From CAZCDM01 sp964497475 (GTDB lineage: Bacteria; Planctomycetota; Phycisphaerae; SM23-33): DNA of 35,597 nt. Below the pieces are notes generated by a model. That model was given only the letters and a program-made list of their open reading frames with translations. It had not been told where the DNA came from and made no database searches. Shown piece by piece: positions 20,530-29,914 of the stretch. A program made the translations under genes and the position numbers. Positions within the stretch are counted from its first letter, which is position 1. The number at the start of each line of letters is the position of its first letter. The stretch lies in contig CAZCDM010000004.1 in assembly GCA_964497475.1 (NCBI GenBank), forward strand, positions 1-35,597. Direction: 5' to 3'.

Positions 20530-22719
20530 TTGGATAAGCGACGTTTCCTCATTTTTCTGACCGTCATGGGCCTGGGCGTAGCCATGATGCTCTTCTGGGC
20601 CCAGAGCAACAACACCCCCCAGCAGGACGCATCCGAGACCCAGCCGGCAGCAACAACCCAGCCGGCCTCTGCCTCGCAACCGGCCAGCCCGCCCAGCGCA
20701 TCGCAGCCGGGCGCAATGGCCGTAACTGCCACACAGCCGGCCCCGCCCGCAGCCCCCGCCCAGCCGAGTGACCAAGCCCGCTGGCTCATCTGGCGCGGAC
20801 CGGAGTCCAGCCCCGTCCTCGGCAGCCTGGAAGCAACACCCGAGGTCATTGGCTTTTCCGGGCCCTACAAGTTCCGCCTGGACCTCACCGGCCACGGCGG
20901 TGCCATCGAGAGCCTCCGCCTCAGCGAGTACTTCGAAACCGTCGCCGACAAGATGGCCTACAAGGATAACCCCGAGGAGTACCAAGCCCTCCGAAGGAAA
21001 GACCCCTCCACGTACAAGGGCCACTACCAGCTCCTGTCGCGCGAGGGTCTCGCCCGGGCCGACCTGGCCCCGATGGCGACCCGCCGGCTGACTGTCTGGG
21101 TCGATGGCCAGGACGAACCCGTCGTCGACGCCCGCGACGTATCGCAGCGCACCTGGCAGCTGGCGGACCAGGCCGAGACCGACACCACGCAGACGGCCCG
21201 CTACGAGCTGCGCGTCTACCGCGACGAGAACCCCACCGACACCGAAGAGCCCAAGCACGTCCTGACCCTCGCCAAGACCTACACCGTCCGCAAGGACGAT
21301 TACAGCATCGACGTCCGCCTGGCCGTCATCAACCATTCCTCGCTGAAGCTCCGCGCCACCGTCGAACAGCTCGGCCCGATCGGCGTACCGATTGAGAACT
21401 ACCAGCAGGACTCCCGCCTGGCCGTAACGGGCGTGATGGATGAGGGCCAACTCGTCGCCGTCCAGCGGACCAGCCCCGAAGCCGACAAAGTCACACTCGA
21501 TCAGCCCATCGACATGGGCAGCTCCGACGCAGCCGACCAGCCGGTCGTCTGGAACGGCCTGGTCAACAAATACTTCGGCTCGATGCTCTACGTCCAGCCG
21601 AAGGACCCCGAACTGCTGGCCGCGGCCGCCTACTCGCTGCACTACCGCATGACGCCCATCTGGTCAAACAAACCCCTGCCGAAAAGCCCCGGCGGAGGCC
21701 GGCTCTGGATGCCCAGCTTCGTCTGGGACAGCATTGCCCTGCCCCCAGCCAGCCCGGCCGAGCCCACCTCGGCGGAGCTGACGATCAACCTCTTCGCCGG
21801 ACCCAAGAGCGAGAAGCTCTTCCGCGAGACACCGCTGTACGACAAGCTCCGCTACGTCGACACGATCGAAACGCGCAGCTGCGTCTGCCCAGCCAGTTGG
21901 ATCGACTGGCTCCGCAAGGGGCTGATGTGGATGCTGGACTTCTTCGCGAGACACCTGTTCTTCGGCAACTTCGGCCTGGCGATCATCCTGCTGGTGATGA
22001 TCGTCCGCGTGCTGCTGCACCCGCTGGCCAAGTACAGCCAGGTCAGCATGGCCAAAATGCAAAAGCAGATGGCCGCCCTCAAGCCGCAGATGGACAAGCT
22101 CAAGGAAAAGTACGCCAACGACAAGCAGGCCCTCAACGCCGAGATGATGAAGCTCTACAAGGAGCACGGCAACCCGATGAGCGGCATGCTCGGCTGTCTG
22201 CCCATGCTCCTGCAGATGCCCATCTGGGTCGCCCTGTTCTCCGGGCTGCGTTCGCAGGTCACCCTGCGTCACGCCGCGTTCCTGCCGGTCTGGATCACCG
22301 ACCTGGCCAGCCCCGACCAACTCATCTCCTGGCAGCCGGATGTCATGCTCATCGGCCACTCCTTTAACCTCCTGCCGATCCTCCTGGCCGTGGCGATGTA
22401 CTTCCAGGCGAAGATGAACCCCTCGATGTCCGGCTCGGCCAACATCAGCCCCGAGCAGGAACAGCAGCAGAAGATGATGCGCTACATGATGCCCGGCATG
22501 ATGCTGCTGTTCTTCTACAACATGCCCAGCGGCCTGAACCTCTACATCATGACCTCCACCTTCGTCGGCGCGATCGAGTCGCACGTCATCCGCAAGCACA
22601 TCCGCGAAAAACAGGAGGCCGAAGACGCCGCCGAGGTCATCGTCCGTGCCCCCGGTAAGGCCGACCGCGACAACCGCCCCAAGAAACCCAAGGGCCCCTT
22701 CTGGACCAAGCGAGGCTAG
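20530..22719 (+). CDS. yidC: Membrane protein insertase YidC
   Basis: The 729-aa protein is a Gram-negative type YidC, which inserts and folds inner-membrane proteins. It has an N-terminal membrane anchor (residues 5-24), a Pro/Ala/Gln/Ser-rich linker to about residue 78 and a large periplasmic P1 domain to about 450. The conserved insertase core begins with FGNFGLAIILLVMIVRVLLH, where the Arg is the hydrophilic-groove arginine. It continues with GMLGCLPMLLQMPIWVALF and YNMPSGLNLYIMTSTFVG. The basic tail ends KKPKGPFWTKRG. It starts with TTG, supported by AGGAG 5 nt upstream and by the anchor beginning directly after. It is not next to rnpA/rpmH, its common position in other bacteria. Confidence 0.96.
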   Translation: MDKRRFLIFLTVMGLGVAMMLFWAQSNNTPQQDASETQPAATTQPASASQPASPPSASQPGAMAVTATQPAPPAAPAQPSDQARWLIWRGPESSPVLGSLEATPEVIGFSGPYKFRLDLTGHGGAIESLRLSEYFETVADKMAYKDNPEEYQALRRKDPSTYKGHYQLLSREGLARADLAPMATRRLTVWVDGQDEPVVDARDVSQRTWQLADQAETDTTQTARYELRVYRDENPTDTEEPKHVLTLAKTYTVRKDDYSIDVRLAVINHSSLKLRATVEQLGPIGVPIENYQQDSRLAVTGVMDEGQLVAVQRTSPEADKVTLDQPIDMGSSDAADQPVVWNGLVNKYFGSMLYVQPKDPELLAAAAYSLHYRMTPIWSNKPLPKSPGGGRLWMPSFVWDSIALPPASPAEPTSAELTINLFAGPKSEKLFRETPLYDKLRYVDTIETRSCVCPASWIDWLRKGLMWMLDFFARHLFFGNFGLAIILLVMIVRVLLHPLAKYSQVSMAKMQKQMAALKPQMDKLKEKYANDKQALNAEMMKLYKEHGNPMSGMLGCLPMLLQMPIWVALFSGLRSQVTLRHAAFLPVWITDLASPDQLISWQPDVMLIGHSFNLLPILLAVAMYFQAKMNPSMSGSANISPEQEQQQKMMRYMMPGMMLLFFYNMPSGLNLYIMTSTFVGAIESHVIRKHIREKQEAEDAAEVIVRAPGKADRDNRPKKPKGPFWTKRG

Positions 22720-22735
22720 CCCCGAAAGGATTCCC

Positions 22736-23125
22736 ATGCATATCGACACGCAATTCAGCATCTTCCTCATCAACAAGCCCGGCGTGCTGGGCACGGTTAC
22801 CGAGGCCCTCTCAGCTGCGGGCGTGAACCTCTACGCCCTGAGCCTGTCCGACTCCGGCGAGCACGGCGTGCTGCGGATCGTCTGCGACGACGCCGACCGC
22901 GCCCGGGCCACCCTCCGCGAGGCCCACGACCGCTGGACGGAAACCGACGTCCTCGTTTTGCCCATCGGCAACGAGCCCGGCGCGTTCGCCTCGCTGGCAG
23001 CGAAGCTGGCCGACGCCGGCGTCAACATCCTCTACGCCTACTGCACCGCCGCGGAGAATTCTGAAAGTACGACCGCCATCGTCAAAGCCCCCGATGTCGC
23101 CCAGGCCCTCGACGTGCTGAAGTAA
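22736..23125 (+). CDS. Tandem ACT-domain protein
   Basis: The 129-aa protein is built of two ACT domains and nothing else. The first is near 5-70 (FLINKPGVLGTVTEALSAAG) and the second near 72-129 (NEPGAFASLAAKLADAGVN). ACT pairs bind small ligands, usually amino acids, and regulate enzymes or act alone as sensors. AAAGGA precedes the ATG by 5 nt. It follows yidC by 16 nt in the same direction and is probably co-transcribed. Confidence 0.9.
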   Translation: MHIDTQFSIFLINKPGVLGTVTEALSAAGVNLYALSLSDSGEHGVLRIVCDDADRARATLREAHDRWTETDVLVLPIGNEPGAFASLAAKLADAGVNILYAYCTAAENSESTTAIVKAPDVAQALDVLK

Positions 23126-23138
23126 GCCTGCCGCGTCG

Positions 23139-23939
23139 CTACCACTTGTTGATCGCCAGGGCGCAATGGCCGGTGTTTTCCACGCACGCATAGCCGATGG
23201 CGTTCTGCAGCCGCCAGTGGGCCTGCCCGTCCGTCAGCGGCAGCAGTGCCGTCGTCAGCGTCGGCTCGATATCGCCATACCGCTGCCGATAGCGATCCAG
23301 AATCTCCTGGCGGTACTGCCACACCACCGGCGGGAACTTGACCTGCTGGGTCTTGTAGTCCACGACGAACCGCTGGCCATCGTCAATGAACGCCATCACC
23401 CGCGCGTTGATGCGATGGGCGACATCCGCCCCGGTGAAGGGCTCGCTCGGCAGGGCTGCCCGACACAGCAAAATGCCCGGCGCCGCGACCACCGCCGCCG
23501 GCCCGCCCAGGACCTGGATCTCGCCATCGATCTGGCCGAGCGTCATCGTCCGCCCATCGAGCGGGAAGGAAATCGCATCGAGGCCCGACCCGCTGCGCTC
23601 GGCCTCGTGCCGTCGCATACCAAGGTACATCGACCAGGCGATCCGGGCGTTATACCAGTAGGCAAGCCGGTCGGCCGGCGTGGGATACAGCCCCGGCGAG
23701 GCCGTCGGGCCGGTCACCGTCCATCGCTCGAGCTGGGCGTCAAGTTTATCGGCCACGGTCTCGTATTTCTCGACGTCGACAAACCCATCCGCACCGATAC
23801 AATGACTCAGCACGGCGGCGAGATCCGCCACCGATGCATCGGGGCTCACGCCCGCCGAAGACAACTCGACCTTCTCCGGCTGCGGCAGTGCGCAACCGAC
23901 CAGAACCCCCACCGACAAGAGAATCAGGCAACACTTCAT
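23139..23939 (-). CDS. DUF547-like lipoprotein
   Basis: The 266-aa product begins with a signal peptide and lipobox (LLSVGVLVGC), so Cys16 should be lipidated. The mature part has features of DUF547: an early VDVEKYETV, RLAYWYNARIAWSMYLG at about 100, and QVKFPPVVWQYRQEIL later. The role of the family is unknown. Its ATG (23937-23939) overlaps the ATG of the divergent AsmA-like gene (23938-23940), so the promoters must lie inside each other's coding sequence. It ends 14 nt from the convergent ACT gene. Confidence 0.75.
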   Translation of the reverse strand: MKCCLILLSVGVLVGCALPQPEKVELSSAGVSPDASVADLAAVLSHCIGADGFVDVEKYETVADKLDAQLERWTVTGPTASPGLYPTPADRLAYWYNARIAWSMYLGMRRHEAERSGSGLDAISFPLDGRTMTLGQIDGEIQVLGGPAAVVAAPGILLCRAALPSEPFTGADVAHRINARVMAFIDDGQRFVVDYKTQQVKFPPVVWQYRQEILDRYRQRYGDIEPTLTTALLPLTDGQAHWRLQNAIGYACVENTGHCALAINKW

Positions 23940-25440
23940 GACCGACCATTCTACCGCCGACGAAACGCAAAGCCAATCCCCCGCCAGCAAGCCCCGTTCG
24001 CGCCGACGGCGACGGTTCCTGATCGCCCTGGTCATTGCCGCGGTGCTGCTGGCCTTGCTGTTGACCGCCGGCTGGGCGTCGCTGCCCTGGACCAGCGACA
24101 TGCTGGCCGAGTGGGCCCTGGGCGACCTGTGGAAGGGACAGATCGACATCGGCGAGGTCTCGCTCAGCCTGTCCGGGCCGATCGTGTTGCACCACGTCAC
24201 CTTCCGCGATCATCACCAGCGCCAGTGGGTCTACGCCGAACGCCTCGACCTGCACTTTGCCCACTGGCCCAGCCATCATCCCGTACTGCAACGTATCGTC
24301 GCCAGCAAAGTGCTGGTCACCGCTTACCTCGACCAGGGCCGACTCGATCCGCCCCTGCTCTGGCCCGACCCCAAGACCCCGTCCGAGCCGAGCAGCTACC
24401 TCGATCTCCAGGAGATCGCCCTGCCCGATATGCAGCTGTCTGTGATGCACGCCGATACCGCGCCGAGTGATGTTTCCATCCCGCCCTATTCGCCGCTGGC
24501 TGTGCTCGACGAACTCCGCCTGACGGGCAAGGCGTCGGGCAATGGCTCGCTGCGATTCGTCTTTGATCCCGATGTCCGCATCGAAACCGACGCCGAAATC
24601 CAACTCAACTTCCACACCGTCGACGTGCGGAACCTTCGCTCGCTGCTGGCCATGGGCCCCCTGGAGGCCGGCGCCCCAGCCCCGCTGCACTTGACCAACC
24701 TGAAAACCAAACCCATGACCTACCGCAACGGCCAGCTCCGCCTGCCCGCCGTCCAGGCACGCTGCGAAGGCGGGCTGTTGTGGGGCGGCCTGCGAATGCA
24801 ACTCGAACCCGGCAAGCCAAAACGATACACCGCCTACCTCCGCTGCCGCGAGCTGCCCCTGCGGACCATCGCAGCCAGCATCGACCCGAACAAAAACATC
24901 GCCTTCGGTCAGGTCCTCGCCATCGTCAACGACATCCAGGGCGAAGACCTTGGCTGGAACCATTTCAACGCTTCGGCCACCGTCATGCTCGACGAAGCCG
25001 ACGTCCAGAAAGAACGCGTCGCCGGCGAGCTGCTGCGAACGGCGAGGCATGAATCGACCCCCCAGCCCGACAGCCGAAGCGACCTCCGCGTGATTCTTCG
25101 CATCACCGACGGCATTGTGAATATCCAGTCGGGCAAGATGGGCAATGAGTTGGCGGCAATCTTCGTCGAGCCGGGCGGAACCATCGACCTGGCCAGCGGC
25201 GTGCTACACTTCTACGTCCTGACGGCCAGCCTGTCAGACCTGCAGAAAATCCCCCTCCTGAAAATCTTCGCCAACCTCGCCAGCAACATCACCCGCCTCC
25301 ATGTCGTCGGCACGTGGGACGATCCGAAAATCACCAAGGCCCCCGCGCGCGACTTCGCCCACAGCGCCAAGGAATTCTTCAGCGACATCATCAAAACCGG
25401 CGGCGAACTGCCCATGCTCCTGATTCCCGACTCGGATTGA
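23938..25440 (+). CDS. AsmA-like inner-membrane-anchored protein
   Basis: A 500-aa protein with a basic N-terminus (KPRSRRRRR), one membrane anchor (residues 27-48) and a long periplasmic beta-rich body. The opening of the body (IDIGEVSLSLSGPIVLHHVTF) and the end (LASNITRLHVVGTWDDPKIT) are typical of AsmA/TamB-like proteins that bridge or shuttle lipids between membranes. The final helix (AKEFFSDIIKTGGELPML) is also typical. No other AsmA-type gene is near. It shares two bases of its start codon with the divergent lipoprotein gene and has no visible ribosome site. Confidence 0.75.
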   Translation: MTDHSTADETQSQSPASKPRSRRRRRFLIALVIAAVLLALLLTAGWASLPWTSDMLAEWALGDLWKGQIDIGEVSLSLSGPIVLHHVTFRDHHQRQWVYAERLDLHFAHWPSHHPVLQRIVASKVLVTAYLDQGRLDPPLLWPDPKTPSEPSSYLDLQEIALPDMQLSVMHADTAPSDVSIPPYSPLAVLDELRLTGKASGNGSLRFVFDPDVRIETDAEIQLNFHTVDVRNLRSLLAMGPLEAGAPAPLHLTNLKTKPMTYRNGQLRLPAVQARCEGGLLWGGLRMQLEPGKPKRYTAYLRCRELPLRTIAASIDPNKNIAFGQVLAIVNDIQGEDLGWNHFNASATVMLDEADVQKERVAGELLRTARHESTPQPDSRSDLRVILRITDGIVNIQSGKMGNELAAIFVEPGGTIDLASGVLHFYVLTASLSDLQKIPLLKIFANLASNITRLHVVGTWDDPKITKAPARDFAHSAKEFFSDIIKTGGELPMLLIPDSD

Positions 25441-25450
25441 TGCGGGGGCT

Positions 25451-26701
25451 CTATGCACCGAGCCGGTAGTTGAACAGCTCCTCGATGACGACCGTCGCGT
25501 AACAGCCCGATGGCGCACAGAAGCAGACCTCCAGGCAGGGCCCGGCCTGGTCGTTCTGCATCGAGACCGAGACCTCCCCCAGCAGGAATCGCAACGCCCG
25601 CCGCGTGCCTCGCGTCCGGCCTGCACCGCGGGTGAACAGCTCGTCGGTCACACCATACGCTTCGAGCACCTCGCGCTCGATTTGCCCGGGCTCGCCCTCG
25701 GCCAGCAGCGTTTGGGTCCCCGGCAGCGGGCCGGTGGGGCTGATCTGCCCGGCTGCACACCGCGGCTGCTCGATGACGAGATCCTCCACCGGAAACAGCC
25801 CGCCCGTGTCGGTCTTCTTTGCGATATCGCCCGGCAGGAGCACGTCGAGCGTCTCCACCCGACGGGCCAGGACATCATTGAAAATCAGGCTTTGGAAGGC
25901 GGAGACATACAGCCGCTTCATGCGCTTGTCGATGGCGGCGACGGCCTGGGCAGCGCGGCGCTTCTTTTTGTAGGCCGCCAGCGCCCGACGCTGGTCGCTG
26001 AACGTCCGCGGCCAACGCTTCAGCGCCCGGTCGAAGGCGCCGACCTGGAAGGCATCGCGAGCGGCCCGCACGTCCGGCGGGTCGGTCGGATCAGGTCGGC
26101 CGAGAAACATCTCGACGAACGCATCAAGATCATCCTGCAGCAGGGCCCGGCCGAGCACGCCCGTATCGCCCCGTCGGCCGAATCGCTGGGCACCAAAATA
26201 ATTCGGTACGCCCCGTTGCTGGAGCACCGCGAGCGTCTCGGCGGCGATGTCTTCCGCATTGGCGGGCAGGGGCGAATCGCCCGGGCGGATGCGGATGGTA
26301 AACCGGTTGCCCGCCAGATGGCCGGGCTTGAGCTTATTGGTATGCAACCCCACTGCCTTGAGCCGGATCTGCCGGTCGCGAAAGCTCGCCAGCCGCTGGG
26401 TGTCGGCATGTTCGAGGCTGAGCAGTTGCGAGGTGACGGCCTGGGCGTCCTTGAGCCCGGCCAGGCCGATCGCATCGGCCCGCACGCCCATGTGCCTCGC
26501 GACTCGTTCGACGGCAGCCGGCGTCGGCAGGCCACATTTTTCCATGCAGACGTACAAATGCGTACCCTCGCCGCTGATGGGATAGAGCGGGATTTCCTCG
26601 ACGCGGAAGTCCTCGGGCCTTTGCTTGATGCGTCCGTCGAGGCCTGGCAGGTCGCCGGTCAGCAGGGGCAGGTCGCTTGTGGGCAGAGAGTCGCGAGCCA
26701 T
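25451..26701 (-). CDS. truD: tRNA pseudouridine synthase TruD
   Basis: The 416-aa enzyme makes pseudouridine 13 in tRNA-Glu and a few other tRNAs. The catalytic Asp85 lies in AGLKDAQAVTSQ, the TruD version of the active-site motif. NRFTIRIRPGD and the VPNYFGAQRFGRRGDTG block, both TruD hallmarks, follow. The insert (TruD-specific domain) and the C-terminal strand (FLLGEVSVSMQNDQAG) are complete. It starts 3 nt after the stop of the upstream lipoprotein gene and is convergent with the AsmA-like gene, 10 nt apart. Confidence 0.95.
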   Translation of the reverse strand: MARDSLPTSDLPLLTGDLPGLDGRIKQRPEDFRVEEIPLYPISGEGTHLYVCMEKCGLPTPAAVERVARHMGVRADAIGLAGLKDAQAVTSQLLSLEHADTQRLASFRDRQIRLKAVGLHTNKLKPGHLAGNRFTIRIRPGDSPLPANAEDIAAETLAVLQQRGVPNYFGAQRFGRRGDTGVLGRALLQDDLDAFVEMFLGRPDPTDPPDVRAARDAFQVGAFDRALKRWPRTFSDQRRALAAYKKKRRAAQAVAAIDKRMKRLYVSAFQSLIFNDVLARRVETLDVLLPGDIAKKTDTGGLFPVEDLVIEQPRCAAGQISPTGPLPGTQTLLAEGEPGQIEREVLEAYGVTDELFTRGAGRTRGTRRALRFLLGEVSVSMQNDQAGPCLEVCFCAPSGCYATVVIEELFNYRLGA

Positions 26702-26704
26702 ACG

Positions 26705-27766
26705 TTACGGGCTCGGCGGGGCCAGGGGCTCATCGGCCGGCCTGGTGGCAGGGGCGTCGGTCGGGGCCGATTCATCGAGGAGCGATTCCAGCTGGGCCTG
26801 GACGTCGCCAGCCGATGGCTGGGTGGTCGGCTGGGACGCCGGCTGCGATTGCGGCGCGGGCTCCGCCGGCGGGGTCGGCGGTTCGGTCTGTGACGGCTCG
26901 GCCGGAACGGCCGGGGGCAGATCGGTCAGCGGCACGAGCTGATCGGGCGACTCGTTGGGCTGAGCCTGGGGCTCGGCCGGGGCAGGCGGAGGCTCGACGG
27001 CGACGGGAGCCTGGGGCGCCTCGGGCTCGTCGATCGGCCCGGGCAGGTCCGGCTCGGCCGGGGCAGCGGGCTCGGCCGGGGGGCGGGAATCGTCCTGGTC
27101 AGGCAGAGGCCGATGGACCAGGCCCGCTCGCTGAAGGATTTGCTGGCTGAGGATGTATTCGAGGTCCTGGTCCCGCCCGAGGGGAACCAACCCGGCGTCA
27201 ACGCCTGCATGGGCGGGCATGCCCAGGCCCGGCGGGAGCGTCTGGCCCAGCAGGTCGTGATACACCAGCTCCCGGCCGGTCGGGCCGCCCTTCCGGCTGC
27301 CCCCTCGGCCGCTGGCGCGTCCGGCCACACCCGTTGCCAGTTCCGAGCTGGCAGTGGGCACCTGCCTCTCGGCGTCGGACCGGGCCATGGCCACCTCGAC
27401 GGTGAAATCGAACTCATCGGTCCCGGCGATGCGACGGATACGCACGCGGGCGGCACGGTAAATCGTGTGGAACGTGTTCTCTTGCAGGTGAAACATCGTC
27501 GCGGCGTCTTTGCGCCAGAGCTGTTCGAGCAGGTGCGAGCTGGCGACGGCGCGAGTGGTGAGGACCCCGTCGCGGCGGTCCTGCCGGTAGAGCGGGAAGC
27601 GATAGTCCTTCAGCGTGGTCCGGGCGGCGTCCCAGAGCGTCTGGAAGTTGCGCCCCGCGATGGTATCGGGCGGGCGCTGCATGGGCGCGGTGTATTTCGG
27701 CGTACAGCTCAGGGAAGTGCATACCGCACCGGCCAGTGCAATCAGGATGAGAAGATGCGTCTTCAC
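26705..27766 (-). CDS. Lipoprotein with long proline-rich tail
   Basis: The 353-aa product starts at a GTG and has a signal peptide with a lipobox-like CTSLSC (Cys21). A globular domain of about 180 aa follows (TLWDAARTTLKDYRFPLYRQ, then VRIRRIAGTDEFDFTVEVAM). The last 130 residues are Pro/Ala/Glu/Gln-rich, a flexible low-complexity tail ending QAQLESLLDES and a disordered end. I do not recognise the domain; it may be an outer-membrane-associated planctomycete lipoprotein. It sits directly upstream of truD with a 3-nt gap, so they share a message. No clear ribosome site is visible before the GTG. Confidence 0.75.
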   Translation of the reverse strand: MKTHLLILIALAGAVCTSLSCTPKYTAPMQRPPDTIAGRNFQTLWDAARTTLKDYRFPLYRQDRRDGVLTTRAVASSHLLEQLWRKDAATMFHLQENTFHTIYRAARVRIRRIAGTDEFDFTVEVAMARSDAERQVPTASSELATGVAGRASGRGGSRKGGPTGRELVYHDLLGQTLPPGLGMPAHAGVDAGLVPLGRDQDLEYILSQQILQRAGLVHRPLPDQDDSRPPAEPAAPAEPDLPGPIDEPEAPQAPVAVEPPPAPAEPQAQPNESPDQLVPLTDLPPAVPAEPSQTEPPTPPAEPAPQSQPASQPTTQPSAGDVQAQLESLLDESAPTDAPATRPADEPLAPPSP

Positions 27767-27816
27767 AGTCTGTTAGCCTACCGCCCCGGGCCTATCCTGC
27801 CAAGCCCAAACCGCCG

Positions 27817-28693
27817 CTAGAGCATCCGCTCGCGATAGCGTGGCTCGTGGTCGAATCGCTGATAGATCACCCACAGCAGCCCGGCCACGAGCACCGCCCC
27901 GCCGACCATATTGCCCAGCGTGACCGGCAGGAGATTCCGCAGCAGGAAGTTGCCCCATGTCAGCCCGGCCGGGCCGCTGCCGGCCGAGGCTTTGAGGAAC
28001 AAGCCCATCGGCACGAAGTACATGTTGGCCACGCAGTGCTCGAACCCGCCGGCGACGAACGCAGCGATGGGCAGGAGAATCGCGAGGATCTTATCGGTGG
28101 CGGTCTTGCCGGCGAAGCACATCCAGATCGCCCAGCAGACGAGCATATTGCACAGCACGCCCCGCCAGAAGGCCTGCCAGAACGGAAGGGCACACTTGGC
28201 CTCGGCGATGCGAACGGCCAGCTCGCCGGTGGCCCCGCCGGCCAGTCCGTCCTGCCCGGCCCCCCCAGACCATGCCCGCCACCAGCACCGAGCCGATGAA
28301 ATTGCCCACATACACCACCAGCCAGCTCCGCAGCAGAAACCGAAACGCCACCCGCCTGCAGAGCACGGCCATGACGATCAGCGTATTGCCGGTGAACAGT
28401 TCCGCCCCGGCGATGACGACCAGGATGAGCCCGAGGCTGAACGTCATCCCGCCCAGCAGCCTCGCTGCGCCCACGGGCAGGGCGGCCGAGCCGGTCATCG
28501 TGATGGTGAACACGTTCGAGGCCAGGGCGATGAAGATGCCCGCCAGAATCCCCAGCAGGAACATGCTGATGGTGTCCATCTGCACTTTGCGGGTTCCGGC
28601 CGAGGCGGCCTTGAGGGCCATGTTCGGCGGCCAGAGGGTGTCGAACTGATTGGACTGCACCGGAGATTGATGCGGTGTGTCGGACGTGCTCAC
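27817..28693 (-). pseudogene. Formate/nitrite-type (FNT) channel, frameshifted
   Basis: Two overlapping frames together make one FNT family protein of about 290 aa, the usual length. The first frame (GTG at 28693, AAAGGA 7 nt upstream) gives LLGILAGIFIALASNVF, AGAELFTGNT and YVGNFIGSVLVAGMVW. The second gives LCNMLVCWAIWMCFAGKT, FVAGGFEHCVANMYFVPMG and NLLPVTLGNMVGG. The break is at a run of seven G on the coding strand (28260-28266). Removing one G joins the frames exactly. As written the protein ends in basic nonsense after the third segment. It could be a real inactivation, a phase-variable tract or a sequencing error. The identity of the family is sure; the substrate (formate, nitrite or similar) is not. 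Confidence 0.88.
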
Positions 28694-28755
28694 GATAGGT
28701 CCTTTCGGTGTGTCTCGGAATCCTATCGGCAAATCGCAGCGGTTCCGGCCAGCCG

Positions 28756-29880
28756 TTACCGGGCCGATCGGCGGCGGCGAAGCAGCACGCCGGCTCCGCA
28801 GAGCAGCAACCCCAGGGTGGCCGGCTCGGGCACGACGCCAGTGAGCTTGAGGGCGTAGATGCTTTCCGTGCCGCTCAGGCCGCTCTGGTCGTCGGCGTCG
28901 GAGATCAGCAGCAGGCTGTAGGAGCCATCGGCAAGCTGCGGGCCAACGGCAAGGCCTTCGTAGTTGACATAGCTCAGCGAGATATCAAACGATCCGGACC
29001 AGAGCAGCGTTTTGCTCACGGACGTGTAGGTTTCACCATCCAGCCCGCCGGCCAGGCTGGATACGTCAGTCGCCCCTGCGAGGTCGACGGCGTAGATGCG
29101 ATTCTCGAACCGCGCTGGAAATACATTGCCAGTGACCTGGCGTTCGAGCACGAGCAGCGTGCCATCGGGGGCGACGGCGACATCGACCACGCCGTTGGCT
29201 TCGCCGCTGGCGGGTACGCCGCTTTGGTACGGCTCGGTGACGTAGGCATACTGCGGCCCGGCGGTGAAGCTGGCGCCGCTGCGCTCGAATCGCCCGAGGC
29301 GGACGGTCGTGCCGGTGGTCATGTCGGCTGGTCCGCCGTCGACGGTGAGAGCTTCTTCGTTTGCGGTCCATAAGGACTGGCCGTCGGGCGAGATAGTCAG
29401 CGACTCGAGGCTTCGGTTGGCTGTCGCGTTGGAGTAGACGTCCGCTACGGTCAGGCCGGTCAGCGATTCGCCGGCGGGGGTGTACTGGCTGATGGCCGGC
29501 CCGGTTTCGTTACTGACGAACAGGCTGCCGGCCCCGCCGTTGCCGTCGGCAAACCACGCAATGCCCTCGGTATCGCCGGTGATGCTCACAGCCGAGCCGG
29601 CCGATGCCGAGCTGACCGCGCCGGTGGCGAGGTTGAGATTGATCGTCATCGGCACGATTGCGCCGTCGTCGTCTACCGCGTACCAGTCGCTGCCGGTATA
29701 GGTCAGGCCGCTGAGCCCGCGCCCGCCATAGCTTACCGCAGGCGAACCGGCCGGGCCGACGTCCTCAACGCCCAGCTCCGCCCGGGCCTGCCCCGGCCCG
29801 CTCAGAAACAGGGAGACGAAGACCACACCGAAGAAACGGACCATTCGGGGCGTGCCGAATATGCGAAGCATGCCTGACAT
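28756..29880 (-). CDS. PEP-CTERM esterase-like (phytase-type) beta-propeller protein
   Basis: The 374-aa product has a signal peptide (VRFFGVVFVSLFLSG, cleavage near 33). It ends with VPEPATLGLLLCGAGVLL and Arg residues, a complete PEP-CTERM sorting signal for exosortase. The body resembles the 'esterase-like activity of phytase' family, a beta-propeller: GLSGLTYTGSDWYAVDDDG, then GDTEGIAWF and SLESLTISPDGQSLWTANEE. It is probably secreted and anchored at the outer surface. AAAGGA lies 9 nt before the ATG at 29880. An in-frame ATG four codons later (MLRIF) is the alternative. Confidence 0.85.
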   Translation of the reverse strand: MSGMLRIFGTPRMVRFFGVVFVSLFLSGPGQARAELGVEDVGPAGSPAVSYGGRGLSGLTYTGSDWYAVDDDGAIVPMTINLNLATGAVSSASAGSAVSITGDTEGIAWFADGNGGAGSLFVSNETGPAISQYTPAGESLTGLTVADVYSNATANRSLESLTISPDGQSLWTANEEALTVDGGPADMTTGTTVRLGRFERSGASFTAGPQYAYVTEPYQSGVPASGEANGVVDVAVAPDGTLLVLERQVTGNVFPARFENRIYAVDLAGATDVSSLAGGLDGETYTSVSKTLLWSGSFDISLSYVNYEGLAVGPQLADGSYSLLLISDADDQSGLSGTESIYALKLTGVVPEPATLGLLLCGAGVLLRRRRSAR

Positions 29881-29914
29881 GAAAAAACATCCTTTGGCGG
29901 CGAGCGGAGCGATT

